From CAYHPY01 sp964358485 (GTDB lineage: Bacteria > Elusimicrobiota > Elusimicrobia > UBA1565 > UBA9628), in the NCBI GenBank assembly GCA_964358485.1, contig CAYHPY010000113.1:1-11361 (forward strand): a stretch of DNA of 11,361 nt, read 5' to 3'. Under the pieces are notes generated by a model, which worked only from the letters and a program-made list of their open reading frames with translations, did no database searches and was not told the origin of the DNA. This document shows, piece by piece, positions 1 through 9,557 of the stretch (position 1 is its first letter; the number at the start of each line of letters is the position of its first letter). Position numbers and translations under genes: made by a program.

Positions 1-54
1 ATAGAGTACGTGGCTTCGAACCACGGGATCCAGGTTCGATTCCTGGCGGGCCCA
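1..54 (+). tRNA. tRNA-Arg (anticodon TCG), 5' part outside the window
   Basis: The 3' two-thirds of a tRNA can be folded by eye. The anticodon stem is CGTGG (9-13) pairing with CCACG (21-25) around a 7-nt loop, CTTCGAA, giving anticodon TCG at 16-18, which reads the Arg codon CGA. A 4-nt variable region (26-29) follows. The T-arm is CCAGG (30-34) pairing with CCTGG (42-46) around TTCGATT. The acceptor 3' strand is CGGGCCC (47-53) with discriminator A54. Base 1 aligns with A20 of the D-loop, an arginine identity element. No CCA is encoded after A54 (the next bases are ACC), so the CCA end must be added after transcription. The 5' acceptor strand and most of the D-arm lie outside the window and cannot be checked. 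Confidence 0.92.
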
Positions 55-94
55 ACCCTTGTTTTCATGTAACATTTCCGTAAATCGGCTCTAT

Positions 95-100
95 TACTAT
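95..100 (+). promoter_or_regulatory. Candidate -10 box (TACTAT) for the HEAT-protease-porV operon
   Basis: TACTAT matches 4 of 6 consensus positions, including the important A2 and T6. It lies in an AT-rich pocket between the tRNA and the first gene. Transcription would start near base 107, next to the ATG at 108, so the mRNA would be essentially leaderless. An alternative pairing is GTAACA (69-74), 17 nt, TATTAC (92-97), which puts the start near base 104. The same -10 to start-codon distance recurs at 9440-9445 and 9544-9549, which supports the call. Confidence 0.42.
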
Positions 101-107
101 AGCAGGG

Positions 108-1268
108 ATGATCGGGTTGTCCCTTTTCCTGGCCTGGGCCCCTCTCCTTGCGTCTTTGCCCGTATCGGCCGAGACCGCCGAGGAAACAACTCCTAGGCCC
201 GCCCCGCCCCCGCCGGACTTCAGCGGCCTGGGCGCCAAAGCCCTGGCTTATCTGGCCGCCAACGCCAAAAACAAGGACCCGCAAATCCGATTGGAAATCG
301 CCGCGGCGTGGGGGGAGATCGGCAACCCCGCCGCCCTGGCCGTGCTGCGCCGTTCGCTCAAGGACCCCAGCCCCGCCGTCCGGGTGGAAGCGGCCTACAG
401 CATGCACCGGCTGGTGGACTCCAAAGGTTTGAAATTGCTCGAGGAACTTGTGGTGCGGTCGACCACCCCCGCCAAGGGCTCAAAAACGGAGGCCGCTCCC
501 AAGCCCCCGACCCCCGAGGAAGAGCTCCGGGCGATCGGACGCGATAAGGTCCGCACGGCCGCCATCGCCCGCCTGGCCGAGGTCGGCGGAGTCAAAACGG
601 TGGGCCTTTTCGAGACCGCGCTCAACGACCCCTCCGGTCCGGTCCGGGACGCCACGGCCATCGCCCTCGTCAAGCTAGGCTTCGAGGAATTCGCCGATGG
701 CTTCATCGAGGCCCTCAAGAGCCCGGATGACAAGGTCCGAGCGGCGGCGGCCAAGGCCCTTTGGCAAACGGGCACGGCCTTGGGGTCGGCCGAGCTCGAG
801 GACGCCAGCCGGGACGATTTCCCGGCGGTCAGGGCCGAGGCGATGCGCGCGCTGGGCAACGTCCCCGATTCCCGAATGGCCGACCTTTTGGCCCGGGGCC
901 TGCGCGATGAAAATCTGACCGTGCGTTCCATGGCGATCCAATCGTTGGCCCGCATTCCGGGCTCCCAGGCCTCGCGGGCCTTGAAAGCCTTCCTGGAGAC
1001 CAAGCCACACCAGGGGTTGGCGATGGAAGCCGCGGCCAGCCTCGCCCGTCGGGGGGAAACCAACGACCTCGGCCCGTTGGAAAAGGTTTTCGACCAGGGG
1101 GACTCGGACCTCCAACTTCGGGCGGTGGACGCCCTGAAATCCGTGCGCGGCGACCCGGCGACGATCCTTCTGCAGAAAGCCTTTTCCGGCGATTTCGAAC
1201 CCAGGGTCCGGCTCAAAGCCGCGGCCTACCTGGTGACCAGGCTCCAGAAGCCCGGGGCGGGGCAATGA
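108..1268 (+). CDS. Exported HEAT-repeat protein
   Basis: This is a 386-residue protein made almost wholly of HEAT-like helical repeats. A hydrophobic N-terminus (residues 3-19) ends in a plausible signal-peptidase site, VSA|ET at 21/22, followed by a Pro-rich linker (29-36). Repeats of the form 'DP..VR.EAA.AL..IG' run from about residue 57 to 380, clearest at 57-85, 87-115, 207-220, 238-250 and 268-284, with a charged, Pro-rich break at 118-140. HEAT arrays bind proteins; no catalytic motif is visible. The start is fixed by an in-frame TAA at 81-83 with no other ATG/GTG/TTG before 108. The signal region lacks the usual Lys/Arg, so export is likely but not certain. AGCAGGG touches the ATG, too close for a normal ribosome-binding site. 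The stop overlaps the protease start by 4 bp (ATGA), so the two are translationally coupled. Inference: a periplasmic scaffold or accessory for the secreted protease downstream. The exact role is unknown. Confidence 0.88.
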   Translation: MIGLSLFLAWAPLLASLPVSAETAEETTPRPAPPPPDFSGLGAKALAYLAANAKNKDPQIRLEIAAAWGEIGNPAALAVLRRSLKDPSPAVRVEAAYSMHRLVDSKGLKLLEELVVRSTTPAKGSKTEAAPKPPTPEEELRAIGRDKVRTAAIARLAEVGGVKTVGLFETALNDPSGPVRDATAIALVKLGFEEFADGFIEALKSPDDKVRAAAAKALWQTGTALGSAELEDASRDDFPAVRAEAMRALGNVPDSRMADLLARGLRDENLTVRSMAIQSLARIPGSQASRALKAFLETKPHQGLAMEAAASLARRGETNDLGPLEKVFDQGDSDLQLRAVDALKSVRGDPATILLQKAFSGDFEPRVRLKAAAYLVTRLQKPGAGQ

Positions 1269-4200
1269 AAAAAATCATCCCGCTGGCCCTCGCCCTGGCG
1301 GTCGGCGGGGGGCTGTTTTTGCGCGCAAACCGCTCCGAGGCGATCCGTCCCGGGAAGCTGAGCGCCAACGACGCCCGGCGCTTCGGGCTCAACGTCCTTG
1401 AGCGGCGGCAGAGGCGCCCCCCTTCGATGCGCGCCGCCGCCGCTTTTGAGCGGTTCCGCTCCGGAAACGATCCGCGTTGGAGAATTCGTTACGATCCCCG
1501 CACCGGCGCCCCGGCGGCGCTGGTCGGCGGCCAGGCTCCGGCCCGGCGCGCCGCCCCGGCGGCGGCGGCGGCCGCTTTCCTTGACCAGTCGCGGGAACTG
1601 CTCCAGGTCGATCCGTCGAACCTGGTCCTCGAAAAGGAAATCCGGGGACAGGGTCTATCGCACGTGCTTTACCGTCAGACTTACCGGGGCCTTCCGGTGG
1701 AATTCTCCCGGGTCAAGGTCCACCTTTCCGACGACGGGCGGGTCATCGGGGCCAACTCCGGCTTCGATCCGGACTTGGCCTTGGACATCAATCCCAGCCT
1801 GTCCCCGGCCCAAGCCTTCGAGGCCGTCCGGGCGGAACTCGGACCCATCGGCCCCCGCCCCGGGGAACTGGTGGTTTTTCCCAGCGAACTGACAGGGCGC
1901 GCCCATTTGGCGTGGCGCTTCATCGCCCGCCACGGCTTCAAGCATTGGCGCTATTACATCGACGCCCACACCGGACAGGTCCTCCTCCGTTATGATGACG
2001 CGCGCAGCCAGGCCCCCTGCCTGACCTCGGGGACCGTCCAGGCCATGATCTCGGAAATCGACCCGTCCTCCACCACGCGCACAGCCAAGCTCTTGAGGCA
2101 CCAATACGTTTCGGTGGCCGGCGGGCAGGAGATCGCCACCACCGACGCCGCGGGCTTTTTCTGCAGCGGCGTCATCGGGAAGATTTCCGCCTCGCTCCAG
2201 GGGCCGTTCGTCAACGTCTCGAATTGGCGGGGACCCAGCGCTCACTACGACAACGGCAACGGGACCTGGCAGACGGTCGCCACCCCCGTGTCCTCCCCGC
2301 ATCCCTATGCGAACAACACGACCCTGACCACGACCATCAATATCTCGGCGGCGGCCCCCAACGCGGTCAAGGTCATGCCCGTCTTCTCGAATTTCAAGGT
2401 CGGGACCTGGAGCATCATCGACGGCGCCGGGGATTTCACGGACGACGATTGGGTCGCCATTATCGACTCCTCGGGAAACGTCGCGGGAACCTTCCTGGGG
2501 GACCGGGGCTCCTTCGGGGGCTCCGCGGTCAACGGCAAGATCATGAAGATCCGCCTGAAATCCAACGCCGAGGGGGCCAACGAGGGCTTCGACATCGCGG
2601 TCTCCAGCTACCTGGTCCTGAGCGCCCCCACCGAATGGAACGTCGCCGGCTCGAGCGTGTTCTGGAGCACCGCCCACGCGCACGGAAGCCTGGGCGGGGA
2701 GATGAACCTCTTCTATCACATCAACGCGATGCACGACTACTTCATGGGCGGCGTCAACCGCTCCAGCTCCTCGTTCATCAACAGTCCCGTCAACGTCGTC
2801 GCCAACGTCGGCCCCCACCACGTCGGGGCGTTCTATCTGCCCAGCGAGGACACCATCTATTTCGGAGACATCAACGGCAACGCCCCCTCCGACGCCCTGT
2901 CCGAGGACGCGACCGTCCCCCGGCACGAGTACGTCCATTTCCTGACCGAACGAATATTCCCGATCCAAAACGTGGGCCAGGCCGGGGCGATCTCGGAGGC
3001 CAATGCCGACTATTTCGCCGCCAGCTCGCTCAACCACAGCGCCATCGGCCAATTCTTCACCCGCTCCATAGATCCTTTCGCCCCGCCCCTGCGCGAGCTC
3101 GACTGCCCCACCAAAACCTCCTGCCGGGCTCTGTCGGCCTCCACCTGGTCCGGGGAAATCCACGACGACAGCATCTACCTGGGGCAGGCGCTCTGGAACA
3201 TGCGCAAGAAAATAATTTCGGACCTGATCCCCGGCAGTTTGTCCCAGGCCCGCGCCTGCGCCGACGGCCTGGTTTTCGAGACCCTGCTCTTCTTCCCGGA
3301 AAGCTTCACGGAATATTTCGAGGCCATCTCCCGGGTCGACGCGGAGGGCAGGGTGGCCGCCTGCCCGGGGCCCAATTCCGCCCAGGCCCTGATCGCCGCG
3401 GCCTTCGCCACCAACGGACTTCCGTCCCATAAAGGAGACGGCTGGGAACGCAACGACGGCTTCATGAGCGCCGTGGACATCAGCACCCTGGGTCCGGTGA
3501 GCGCCACGCTCTTCCCCGGAGGGGACATCGACTTCTACACATTCTCCGCGGGTCCCGGAAACATCCGCCTCTCCCTGCTCCTGCCCCCCTCCGGATCGGA
3601 ATTCAAGGCCTACGGCCTGGATCTTTATAACCGGCACCATCAACTCATCGCCCAGGCGATACCCGTTCTGGACGCTTTCAACACCATTGAGGGCTTCGCC
3701 TGCGAGAATTTCGACTGCAACACCACCCAGTCGACGGTCACGCTGGATTACAGCACCACCTCGGCCAATCAATATTTCATCAAGGTTCGCGGAGGGCCGA
3801 CCCTGGGGGGTTCGGAATCGGCGGTCAATTCGGCCGTTCATTACGTCCTCAACGCCGAGCTCCCCCGGATTTCGGCCATTCCGGCGGGAGTCTTTTCGGC
3901 GACCGTGGACAACGAATTGATCACCTTCGCAGTCGGCGTGACGAGCTTCTCCCGGACCCAGCCATATTTCTTCTCCTATGCCCAATTGAGGGACCACTCC
4001 CAGGGCGTGCTCCCCTTGACCCGGACCGACGGAGGGGCCTCCTCCTTCTTGACCTTCGTCTCCTCGCACAACGCCGGCGGGGTCGTCTCCGGCTCGGCCC
4101 GGATCGCCGCGGGATTTGCCAAGCGCTTTCCGGCCGTCGGCACGGTTCTTCTGGAGGTCTTCGCGTACAACCCTTACACCGTGGCGGGCAGCACGATTTC

Positions 4201-4522
4201 CCTGGGCCTCTCCCCGCCCCTGAATCTCGCGACGACCCTCGCCGAACTCACCGCCTACAATAACGTCTTCAACCCCCGCGACGGGGGCAAGACCACCATC
4301 AAATACGAAGTGCCCCGCAACGCCGAGATTTCGGTCAAGCTCTACACCCTGCAGGGGAAGTTCGTCAGAACCCTTTACGAGGGGCCGGCCCCGGCCGGGC
4401 GGGGGAGCCTGGACTGGAACGGCCGCAACGCCCTCGGGAGCCTGGTCTCCAGCGGCGTGTACGTTATCCATATGGAAGGGCTGGGGTTGTCGAAACGGCA
4501 GAAGGTGGTCGTGGTGAAATGA
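1265..4522 (+). CDS. Secreted M4/thermolysin-like zinc metalloprotease with T9SS-type C-terminal domain
   Basis: This is a 1085-residue multidomain precursor. Residues 1-26 form a signal peptide (KK, hydrophobic core, SEA|I). About 110-245 resemble an FTP/PepSY inhibitory propeptide. About 343-450 resemble a CUB domain. The catalytic domain spans about 460-720: HEYVH at 554-558 supplies two zinc ligands and the catalytic Glu. E578 in SEANAD, 20 residues after H558, matches the spacing of the third zinc ligand in thermolysin. H633 (EIHDDS) matches the transition-state histidine. The NLFYHINAMHDYF stretch (481-493) is more like M36 fungalysins, so the family placement is between M4 and M36. About 726-865 look like a PPC (bacterial pre-peptidase C-terminal) domain. 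Residues 996-1085 look like a FlgD-Ig/T9SS type A sorting domain, with VFNPRDGGKTTIKYEVP, GVYVIHM and a terminal KRQKVVVVK. Inference: exported by Sec, then passed across the outer membrane by a T9SS, with the PorV homologue 1 nt downstream as partner. The substrate is unknown. Confidence 0.9.
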   Translation: MKKIIPLALALAVGGGLFLRANRSEAIRPGKLSANDARRFGLNVLERRQRRPPSMRAAAAFERFRSGNDPRWRIRYDPRTGAPAALVGGQAPARRAAPAAAAAAFLDQSRELLQVDPSNLVLEKEIRGQGLSHVLYRQTYRGLPVEFSRVKVHLSDDGRVIGANSGFDPDLALDINPSLSPAQAFEAVRAELGPIGPRPGELVVFPSELTGRAHLAWRFIARHGFKHWRYYIDAHTGQVLLRYDDARSQAPCLTSGTVQAMISEIDPSSTTRTAKLLRHQYVSVAGGQEIATTDAAGFFCSGVIGKISASLQGPFVNVSNWRGPSAHYDNGNGTWQTVATPVSSPHPYANNTTLTTTINISAAAPNAVKVMPVFSNFKVGTWSIIDGAGDFTDDDWVAIIDSSGNVAGTFLGDRGSFGGSAVNGKIMKIRLKSNAEGANEGFDIAVSSYLVLSAPTEWNVAGSSVFWSTAHAHGSLGGEMNLFYHINAMHDYFMGGVNRSSSSFINSPVNVVANVGPHHVGAFYLPSEDTIYFGDINGNAPSDALSEDATVPRHEYVHFLTERIFPIQNVGQAGAISEANADYFAASSLNHSAIGQFFTRSIDPFAPPLRELDCPTKTSCRALSASTWSGEIHDDSIYLGQALWNMRKKIISDLIPGSLSQARACADGLVFETLLFFPESFTEYFEAISRVDAEGRVAACPGPNSAQALIAAAFATNGLPSHKGDGWERNDGFMSAVDISTLGPVSATLFPGGDIDFYTFSAGPGNIRLSLLLPPSGSEFKAYGLDLYNRHHQLIAQAIPVLDAFNTIEGFACENFDCNTTQSTVTLDYSTTSANQYFIKVRGGPTLGGSESAVNSAVHYVLNAELPRISAIPAGVFSATVDNELITFAVGVTSFSRTQPYFFSYAQLRDHSQGVLPLTRTDGGASSFLTFVSSHNAGGVVSGSARIAAGFAKRFPAVGTVLLEVFAYNPYTVAGSTISLGLSPPLNLATTLAELTAYNNVFNPRDGGKTTIKYEVPRNAEISVKLYTLQGKFVRTLYEGPAPAGRGSLDWNGRNALGSLVSSGVYVIHMEGLGLSKRQKVVVVK

Positions 4523-4523
4523 T

Positions 4524-5722
4524 TTGAACGAAAGAAAAAGAAAAACGATATCGGCAACGGCTCTGTTCGCGTGCCTGCTGTCCTGCGGACAGCAGGCCGA
4601 CGCGAAAGAAGCAGAACCAGCCGTGACCGGGGCCCCGGCGCTTCAGATTCCGATGGGGGCCCGCGCGCTCGGGATGGGCGCGGCCTTCACGGCCGTCGCC
4701 TCGGACGCCTCCGCTCTTTTTTACAACCCCGCGGGCCTGAGCCGGATCAACGCCCATGAAATGAGCGCCGCTTTTTTCTCCGGCCAGGCCGACAACGACC
4801 AGCAGTACCTGGCCTATGGCGGGCCTCTTCCCTGGGCGGGTATTTCCGGAAACGGCTACGCCAGCGCGGGGGGGAGCTTCTTGAACTCGCGCAATGGGGT
4901 CATCGAAATCAACGAAATCCGGGCCGACGGCTCGCTGGCGCGGTCCGATAAAATCAGCGCGGGGTACGACGTCATCGCCACGGGCGGCTATTCGGAAAGG
5001 GTGGGATCGCATCCCCTGGAGCTTCCGATCAAGACCGTCGAGTTGAACCATTTCGTCGGGGTTTCGGGGAAGGTCATCTACTCGACTTTGGTGGAAAAAT
5101 ACAAGGCCACGGCCCTGGCCGGGGACGCCGGCTACATGCTGAGCGTTCCGGATTTGGGCGTCCATGTCGGCATGGCGGCCATGAATTTAGGCTCTCGCCT
5201 GGCCTACCAGAATGAAGGGGACCCGCTGCCCATGACTTTCCGGCTCGGCGGCGCGATCGACCGCCGTCCCGCGCCGCGCCACTCCTTCACGATCGCGGCG
5301 GACGCGGAATTCCTCTATTACGAACGGGAGTGGCACGCCAACCTGGGGGTGGAATACGTCTGGAACAAAGACTACGCCTTGCGGGTCGGGCATCAATTCA
5401 AGCGGGACACCATGGGGCTCACCGCCGGCTTCGGAATCCGGATCAAGCGCAGGATCCTGATGGATTACGCTTGGGCCCTGGGCTCGTCGCTCAGCGATCT
5501 CCACCGGCTGACGGCGACCTACCGGTTCGGAGGGGTCACGGAGGCCACGCGCGGCAGCTCCCGCCGCCCCTACATCGACACGGCTCCGGAGCGCGAGGCC
5601 CTGGAGGAACGGCAGCCTCGCCAGCAAAGGGACCTGGAGGAGCCGATCATCCAGGAACCCCGGCGCCGCCCGCGTCCCACGCCCCGCGACGAACGCCCGG
5701 CGGGCGTGCAGGGCTGGATTTA

Positions 5723-5726
<4 letters not shown>
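4524..5726 (+). CDS. PorV/UPF0164-family outer-membrane beta-barrel protein
   Basis: This is a 400-residue exported protein. The signal peptide (about 1-28) has basic residues at 4-7, a hydrophobic core and a likely ADA|KE cleavage; LLSC at 18-21 is also a weak lipobox. The mature N-terminus, around 38-75, carries the family signature of PorV/PorQ-type barrels: GARALGMGAAFTAVA, then SALFYNPAGLS. Alternating amphipathic strands follow, and 328-335 (HRLTATYRF region) look like a C-terminal beta-signal ending in Phe. Unusually, a charged, Arg/Glu/Pro-rich tail of about 65 residues (336-400) follows, ending in GWIY. In Bacteroidota, PorV shuttles T9SS substrates from the translocon to the attachment complex. 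The family also includes FadL-like barrels of unknown role, so the T9SS role is inferred from the adjacent cargo. The start is TTG, 1 nt after the protease TGA; the ATG overlapping that stop gives only two codons. The stop TAG lies in a CTAG shared with typA. Confidence 0.85.
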
Positions 5727-7567
<1,841 letters not shown>

Positions 7568-7573
7568 AACGGT

Positions 7574-9433
7574 TTAGCGGCCGCCCGCGGCCTTCACGTA
7601 GTCTTTGAATACTTTCAGGGTGGCTGATTTCACAGCTGAATATGGTAGCAAAATTGAAGTGCCCGCGTCTCCCCTTAAAACCACATAGGTCATGTTCATG
7701 TCGGTCACGATCCCCTCATCGCTCCCGACCCGAATGCGATCGCCGATTCGGAAAGGCTGGCTGAGGAGAATCCTCACCGCCTGGATCAGGTTGCCCATCG
7801 TTTCGCCGGCGGCAAATCCCAAAGCCACGGAAGTGACGCCGAGGCTGGCCAGAAGGGCGGGCCAAGTCACGCCGAACATCCGAAGCGCGGCCGTGCCCCC
7901 GACCGCCCACGCGGCCGATTTGGCGGCCAGACGCAACACCATGGTGGTTTGAGGGGACCAGCCTTGGCTGTCGGCGACCCGGGTCACCAGGCGGGACAGG
8001 AACTGTCCGGCCTCCCTCGACACCCATACCGCGGCCGCGCCTTTCAAATAGGGCACGGCGACCGCCAGCAGCGGCCAAACCCCGCCGATCCAGCCCAGCA
8101 GAGGGATGGCCCCGACGGCCAAGGCGGTGAAAAGGGCCGAGCGGCCGAGGCCGTCCTTCAACTGCCGACCGGCGGCGGTTTTGAGCTTGCCCCATTCGAT
8201 GGAGGGCAGCCCCAGGACGAAGGACGGGGCGCGCCCGTTGAATTCACGGAACAAGGTGATCGGCTTGGCGGCCAGGGACCCGTAGGTCATCAGAGAGTGG
8301 CTCGGTCCCTCGGCGGCGGGGGAGGCGTCCTTGTCCGGAGCGGGGACGGCGGCTTGCGCGCCGGGCTCGACGGCGGGGCGCAGGACCACGTAGTTGAAGG
8401 TCATGTCCTCGACCGTATAAACCGAGTCTCCCACCTTGATCGTCTCACCCAGGGAGAACGGGCGGCTGACCAGAAAGCGGACCGCCTCGATGAAATTGGT
8501 GACGAAATCCTTGACCGCGAAAGTGATCGCCAGGCCGCCGACGCCGGCGGTGGTCAACATCGCCTGCGTGGAAGCCCCGGCCACCGCCATGCCGGTGGTC
8601 ACCCCTCCGGTCCAGACCGCGATTTGGGCCGCCATCCGCACGACCACGGTGGTGTTGGGCTCCCAGCCCAGGGCGTTTCCGATTTTCGTGACCGCCCAGT
8701 TGACCAGCTTGTTGACCGCCAACGCCCCGGCGAATGCGGCGCCCGCCAGGACCATGGGCTTATAGGCCCCCGCGATCGGCAGACGAGCGGCGAAATACGC
8801 GCCCGCCGCCAAAGCCGCCGACCAGAAAGTCCCTTTGGTCAATGGCCCGGTTTTAACCGCCGCGCGGGACGCGGCGGGAACGTCGGCCTGGGCGGGAGCG
8901 GATTGCTTGGCCGCCGACGCCTTCAGACCCGAGGACCCCGGAGCCAGGGGCTCGGCCGGAACCTCGTCGCCGCCCGCAATTCCCGCCTTGGGGGAGCCCG
9001 ACCAGAATCGGTCCCAGCGCTGGGGGGCGGCTTCCGGGGCCTCGGAAGCGGAAGCTCCTTCGGCCTCCACACCGCCGAGTTCGGCGGCCTGCTCCAGCCG
9101 GAGGGAGGGCGCCATGGAAGCCTCCACCGCGCCTAACCGTTTCGCCGGGGCCGCGCCCAGGATGGGAGCCGGGCCCGCGCCGCCGATCGATGAGGGAGAC
9201 GGGGCGAAATTGGGATCCAGGATCGGGCTCGGATTGAAGGATAAAGCGGAGCCGGCGGAAATCGGCCTGAAACCGGGCCTGGCGAGGGAGGCTCCGGCGC
9301 CGAACCCTCCCGCGATCGCGCGGGGTCCGCGGACCGGAGCCCCCCTCATCTGTTGTCCCGCGGCCGGCACGGGAAATCCCCCGGGGGCGGCGGCCAACAA
9401 AACGGCGGTCAAGGCGGCGGTCTTTTTTAGCAT
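7574..9433 (-). CDS. Tandem-module MscS-family mechanosensitive channel with long exported N-terminus
   Basis: This is a 619-residue protein. An apparent signal peptide (1-26, KK then Ala/Leu core, PAAG) is followed by about 170 residues of Ala/Pro/Gly/Ser-rich low-complexity sequence (28-195). Two MscS-like modules come next. In module A (about 243-396), hydrophobic helices lead to a TM3-like helix and the RPFSLGETIKVGD beta-domain start. In module B (about 479-610), the same elements occur as QPFRIGDRIRVGS. Residues 256-352 and 491-587 align without gaps over 97 positions, with about 42 identical by my count. Module A's beta domain carries an insert of about 25 residues (353-377) before a degenerate counterpart of module B's LLPYSAV motif. 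The MscS C-terminal alpha/beta cage domain is missing. MscS proteins release solutes on osmotic down-shock. The -10 box TAGAAT ends 7 nt before the ATG. The gene is divergent from pepP and 6 nt upstream of typA. Topology is unresolved. Confidence 0.85.
   Translation of the reverse strand: MLKKTAALTAVLLAAAPGGFPVPAAGQQMRGAPVRGPRAIAGGFGAGASLARPGFRPISAGSALSFNPSPILDPNFAPSPSSIGGAGPAPILGAAPAKRLGAVEASMAPSLRLEQAAELGGVEAEGASASEAPEAAPQRWDRFWSGSPKAGIAGGDEVPAEPLAPGSSGLKASAAKQSAPAQADVPAASRAAVKTGPLTKGTFWSAALAAGAYFAARLPIAGAYKPMVLAGAAFAGALAVNKLVNWAVTKIGNALGWEPNTTVVVRMAAQIAVWTGGVTTGMAVAGASTQAMLTTAGVGGLAITFAVKDFVTNFIEAVRFLVSRPFSLGETIKVGDSVYTVEDMTFNYVVLRPAVEPGAQAAVPAPDKDASPAAEGPSHSLMTYGSLAAKPITLFREFNGRAPSFVLGLPSIEWGKLKTAAGRQLKDGLGRSALFTALAVGAIPLLGWIGGVWPLLAVAVPYLKGAAAVWVSREAGQFLSRLVTRVADSQGWSPQTTMVLRLAAKSAAWAVGGTAALRMFGVTWPALLASLGVTSVALGFAAGETMGNLIQAVRILLSQPFRIGDRIRVGSDEGIVTDMNMTYVVLRGDAGTSILLPYSAVKSATLKVFKDYVKAAGGR
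7604..7999 (-). repeat. MscS module B (second internal duplicate, residues ~479-610)
   Basis: This is the second copy of the pore module, closer to canonical MscS. The TM3-like helix (about 526-556) is Gly/Ala-rich, followed by QPFRIGDRIRVG, an EGIVTDMN turn and LLPYSAVKS, the equivalent of the MscS 'IPNG/IPNS' strand. The protein ends about nine residues later, so no C-terminal cage domain is present. The last coding stretch (about 7620-7700) is noticeably more AT-rich than its surroundings. Confidence 0.8.
8246..8707 (-). repeat. MscS module A (first internal duplicate, residues ~243-396)
   Basis: This segment codes for the first pore module of the channel. Its core, residues 256-352, starts with GWEPNTT and ends with YVVLR. 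It aligns without gaps to residues 491-587 of module B, identical at about 42 of 97 positions by eye. The duplication is at protein level; the nucleotide copies have diverged. Module A has an extra Ala/Pro/Asp-rich insert within its beta domain that module B lacks. Confidence 0.8.
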
Positions 9434-9439
9434 GGCTCC

Positions 9440-9445
9440 ATTCTA
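9440..9445 (-). promoter_or_regulatory. -10 box (TAGAAT) of the channel-typA unit
   Basis: Read on the - strand, TAGAAT (5 of 6 consensus positions) is followed by 6 nt, GGAGCC, and then the ATG at 9433. A transcription start 7 nt after the box falls exactly on the A of that ATG, implying a leaderless message. GGAG would then lie inside the promoter spacer and not in the mRNA. No good -35 hexamer is visible; TGCGAA about 16 nt upstream is the best candidate. If transcription instead starts further upstream, GGAG could act as a ribosome-binding site. Confidence 0.55.
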
Positions 9446-9499
9446 CGACCACACCGGTTTTTTCGCATCCGCCGAAAGGCCCATTTTTCGGGGGATATT

Positions 9500-9520
9500 G
9501 GGCCCAGGCGGCCTGGGTCC
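9500..9520. promoter_or_regulatory. Palindromic candidate operator between divergent promoters
   Basis: CCCAGGC (9503-9509) and GCCTGGG (9511-9517) form a perfect 7-bp inverted repeat around a single G. It extends to 10-bp arms with one mismatch (9500-9509 against 9511-9520). It sits just upstream of the expected -35 position of the pepP promoter and about 70 bp upstream of the channel start, where a regulator could serve both genes. A further GGCCCA (9478-9483) is inverted relative to TGGGCC (9499-9504). In GC-rich DNA such palindromes can be accidental. There is no T-tract, so it is not a terminator. Confidence 0.35.
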
Positions 9521-9543
9521 GTTCCCCGCGGCCGCCTAATTGT

Positions 9544-9549
9544 TATAAT
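9544..9549 (+). promoter_or_regulatory. Consensus -10 box (TATAAT) of pepP
   Basis: A perfect TATAAT stands out in GC-rich surroundings, 8 nt before the TTG start at 9558. Transcription 7 nt after the box would begin at about 9556, only two bases ahead of the start codon, so the transcript should be leaderless or nearly so. The expected -35 region (about 9521-9526, GTTCCC) has no good match to TTGACA. Confidence 0.68.
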
Positions 9550-9557
9550 GTCGCCGC

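Noticed and set aside
55..107. A possible terminator for the tRNA (CCG TAAAT CGG at 78-88).
   Set aside because: The stem is only 3 bp and no T-tract follows.
1558..1572. Five GGC units in the protease gene.
   Set aside because: It codes for a short Ala run in the linker before the propeptide. Such runs are expected in GC-rich coding DNA and there is no evidence of length variation.
1655..4471. A 938-codon open frame antisense to the metalloprotease.
   Set aside because: It is a by-product of strong GC bias at third codon positions. The sense frame has complete protease motifs, and the antisense protein is Gly/Arg/Val/Asp-rich with no recognisable domain.
7949..9136. A 395-codon + strand open frame opposite the channel gene.
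   Set aside because: Its composition is Gly/Arg/Gln-rich and it lies wholly antisense to the two-module MscS reading frame, whose internal duplication proves that frame is the coding one.
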